64,000 nucleotides of DNA from Mycobacterium sp. 050128 (GTDB lineage Bacteria; Actinomycetota; Actinomycetes; Mycobacteriales; Mycobacteriaceae). The stretch lies in assembly GCF_036409155.1 (NCBI RefSeq), contig NZ_JAZGLW010000003.1:434001-498000 (forward strand), given 5' to 3'. This document shows positions 63,197 to 64,000 of this stretch, one piece after another. The notes under the pieces were generated by a model. That model had not been told where the DNA came from and searched no databases. It was given only the letters and a program-made list of their open reading frames with translations. The position numbers and the translations under genes are program-made. The number at the start of each line of letters is the position of its first letter. Within the stretch, counting starts at the first letter, position 1.

Positions 63197-63826
63197 TCAG
63201 TCGAAACGGTTAAGAGACTTGGGCAGATTCACAGGACGTCCGTTGACCAGATCCTCCAGGACGTCAAGGATTGCGTCCGCCTCCGGCGGGCAGCCCGGGA
63301 TGAAGTAGTCCATCTGCACGACTTCGTGGCACGGATAGACGTCGTTGGTGAGGATGGGGATCCGATGGTGGTAGGGAACCACCGGACTGGAGGCGGGCGG
63401 CGCCGTCGGGGAGTTCGTGTAGGCCTCCGCAAGACAATCCTTGAGGCCCACCAGGTTACGCAGTGCCGGGACACCACCCCAGATCGCGCAAGCGCCGACC
63501 GAGATCAGCACGTCGCAGTTATCCCTGAAGTGCCGCAGTGTCTCGATATTGTCCTTGTTGGCGACGCCACCCTCGATGAATCCGATCGCGCACCGCTCCG
63601 GAATGCGCTTGATGTCGGTGAAGGACGATCGCAGTATTGTGATTTTGTCCAGCAGGTCCATCATCCGCTCGTCGATGTCGAGCAACGACAAGCTACATCC
63701 CCAACAGCCACACAGGCTGATCATCGAGACCTTGATCTTGCCAGCGCGTTTCGCGGCCAATTCGGGGTCGAGCGGGGTGGCCGGAAGTTGATGCGATGCA
63801 AGCTCATTGGTGTTCGACGCCGTCAC
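63197..63826 (-). CDS. hoxY: NAD-reducing hydrogenase small subunit HoxY
   Basis: The protein has 209 residues. The [4Fe-4S] cysteines lie in LCGCWGCSLS (Cys39, 41, 44), VGACAIWGG and YFIPGCPPEAD. The segments LLRSSFTDIKRIPERCAIGF and YPCHEVVQMDYFIPG are close to Cupriavidus HoxY. The GTG start overlaps the hoxU stop (GTGA). Confidence 0.95.
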   Translation of the reverse strand: MTASNTNELASHQLPATPLDPELAAKRAGKIKVSMISLCGCWGCSLSLLDIDERMMDLLDKITILRSSFTDIKRIPERCAIGFIEGGVANKDNIETLRHFRDNCDVLISVGACAIWGGVPALRNLVGLKDCLAEAYTNSPTAPPASSPVVPYHHRIPILTNDVYPCHEVVQMDYFIPGCPPEADAILDVLEDLVNGRPVNLPKSLNRFD

Positions 63827-64000
63827 TTGCCTTGCCTCCGTAGTGGTTCGAGCGCCCGGTCCTTCACCGATTCGACTTCGTAGCGCCGCTCGCCGATAGG
63901 CTCGTCATACCCAACCCCTTTTTCGAGTATCGTTCCAACGGGACAGATGTCGACGGCCTCGCGGACCTGTTCGACGGGCATCCTGTTGGCCAGTTCGACA
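63823..64000 (-). CDS. hoxU: NAD-reducing hydrogenase iron-sulfur subunit HoxU, C-terminal end (partial)
   Basis: Only the last 58 residues are in the window. They read MPVEQVREAVDICPVGTILE, then KGVGYDEPIGERRYE and a short end. The ICPVG ferredoxin cysteine and the GYDEPIG tail match HoxU of the diaphorase part. The hoxF gene is expected further right. Gene order hoxU-Y-H-W is the classical hox order. Confidence 0.88.
   Translation of the reverse strand, partial: VELANRMPVEQVREAVDICPVGTILEKGVGYDEPIGERRYEVESVKDRALEPLRRQGK

Overview
This is high-GC actinobacterial DNA that reads as a Mycobacterium chromosome, most likely a non-tuberculous species. From memory of the M. tuberculosis gene order, the backbone matches the block Rv2051c to Rv2037c: ppm1, rbpA, a small Rv2049c-like gene, pks12, an Rv2047c-like gene, lppI, lipT, pncA, an Rv2042c-like gene, a four-gene sugar ABC transporter and a patatin. 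The species is not M. tuberculosis, because lnt and ppm1 are separate overlapping genes (they are fused there) and because large extra blocks interrupt the shared order.

Region by region. 1-2.6 kb: the end of lnt, ppm1 (polyprenyl-phosphate-mannose synthase), convergent rbpA, and a small Cys-rich protein. 2.8-18.0 kb: the two-module mycoketide synthase gene pks12 and a partner gene combining a degenerate SDR domain with a phosphohistidine domain. 18.0-33.9 kb: a 16-kb accessory island lying between the Rv2047c-like gene and lppI, which are neighbours in M. tuberculosis. Its left half is one leftward operon of 11 genes (25,980 to 18,002): two closely related multi-pass membrane proteins, two tiny one-helix membrane peptides, a MoxR/CbbQ-type AAA ATPase with a VWA-domain partner, a one-helix membrane protein, a DapB-like oxidoreductase, a VOC protein and two P450s, one with an internal deletion. 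Its right half holds two more DapB-like genes, three SDRs (one mycofactocin-type), a P450 and two TetR regulators. Three copies of TGAC-WWWA-GTCA sit at the promoters around the first TetR gene and suggest a single regulon. This island is the best candidate for an undescribed system: a membrane metalloenzyme or lipid-modifying complex with its own assembly chaperones.

33.9-48.8 kb: back to the conserved backbone, with insertions: a kinase/lipocalin-like fusion, gluconokinase, two DoxX-type proteins, a Ser-rich lipoprotein and an ECF sigma factor. The patatin gene appears frameshifted near its 3' end. 48.5-55.2 kb: DUF3349 and DUF3097 proteins, an iron-uptake operon efeUOB behind an IdeR-like box, and a double-domain universal stress protein behind two DosR-like boxes. 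55.2-59.5 kb: a three-gene aromatic ring-degradation operon (FAD hydroxylase, FAH-type hydrolase, extradiol-type dioxygenase) divergent from a TetR gene, with two matching operators between them. 59.6-64.0 kb: a membrane acyltransferase, a deletion remnant of a pst phosphate-transport operon, and the end of a NAD-reducing [NiFe]-hydrogenase operon (hoxU partial, hoxY, hoxH, hoxW).

I saw no tRNA, rRNA, insertion sequence or CRISPR array. Family names come from recalled motifs and family knowledge; no database search was run.
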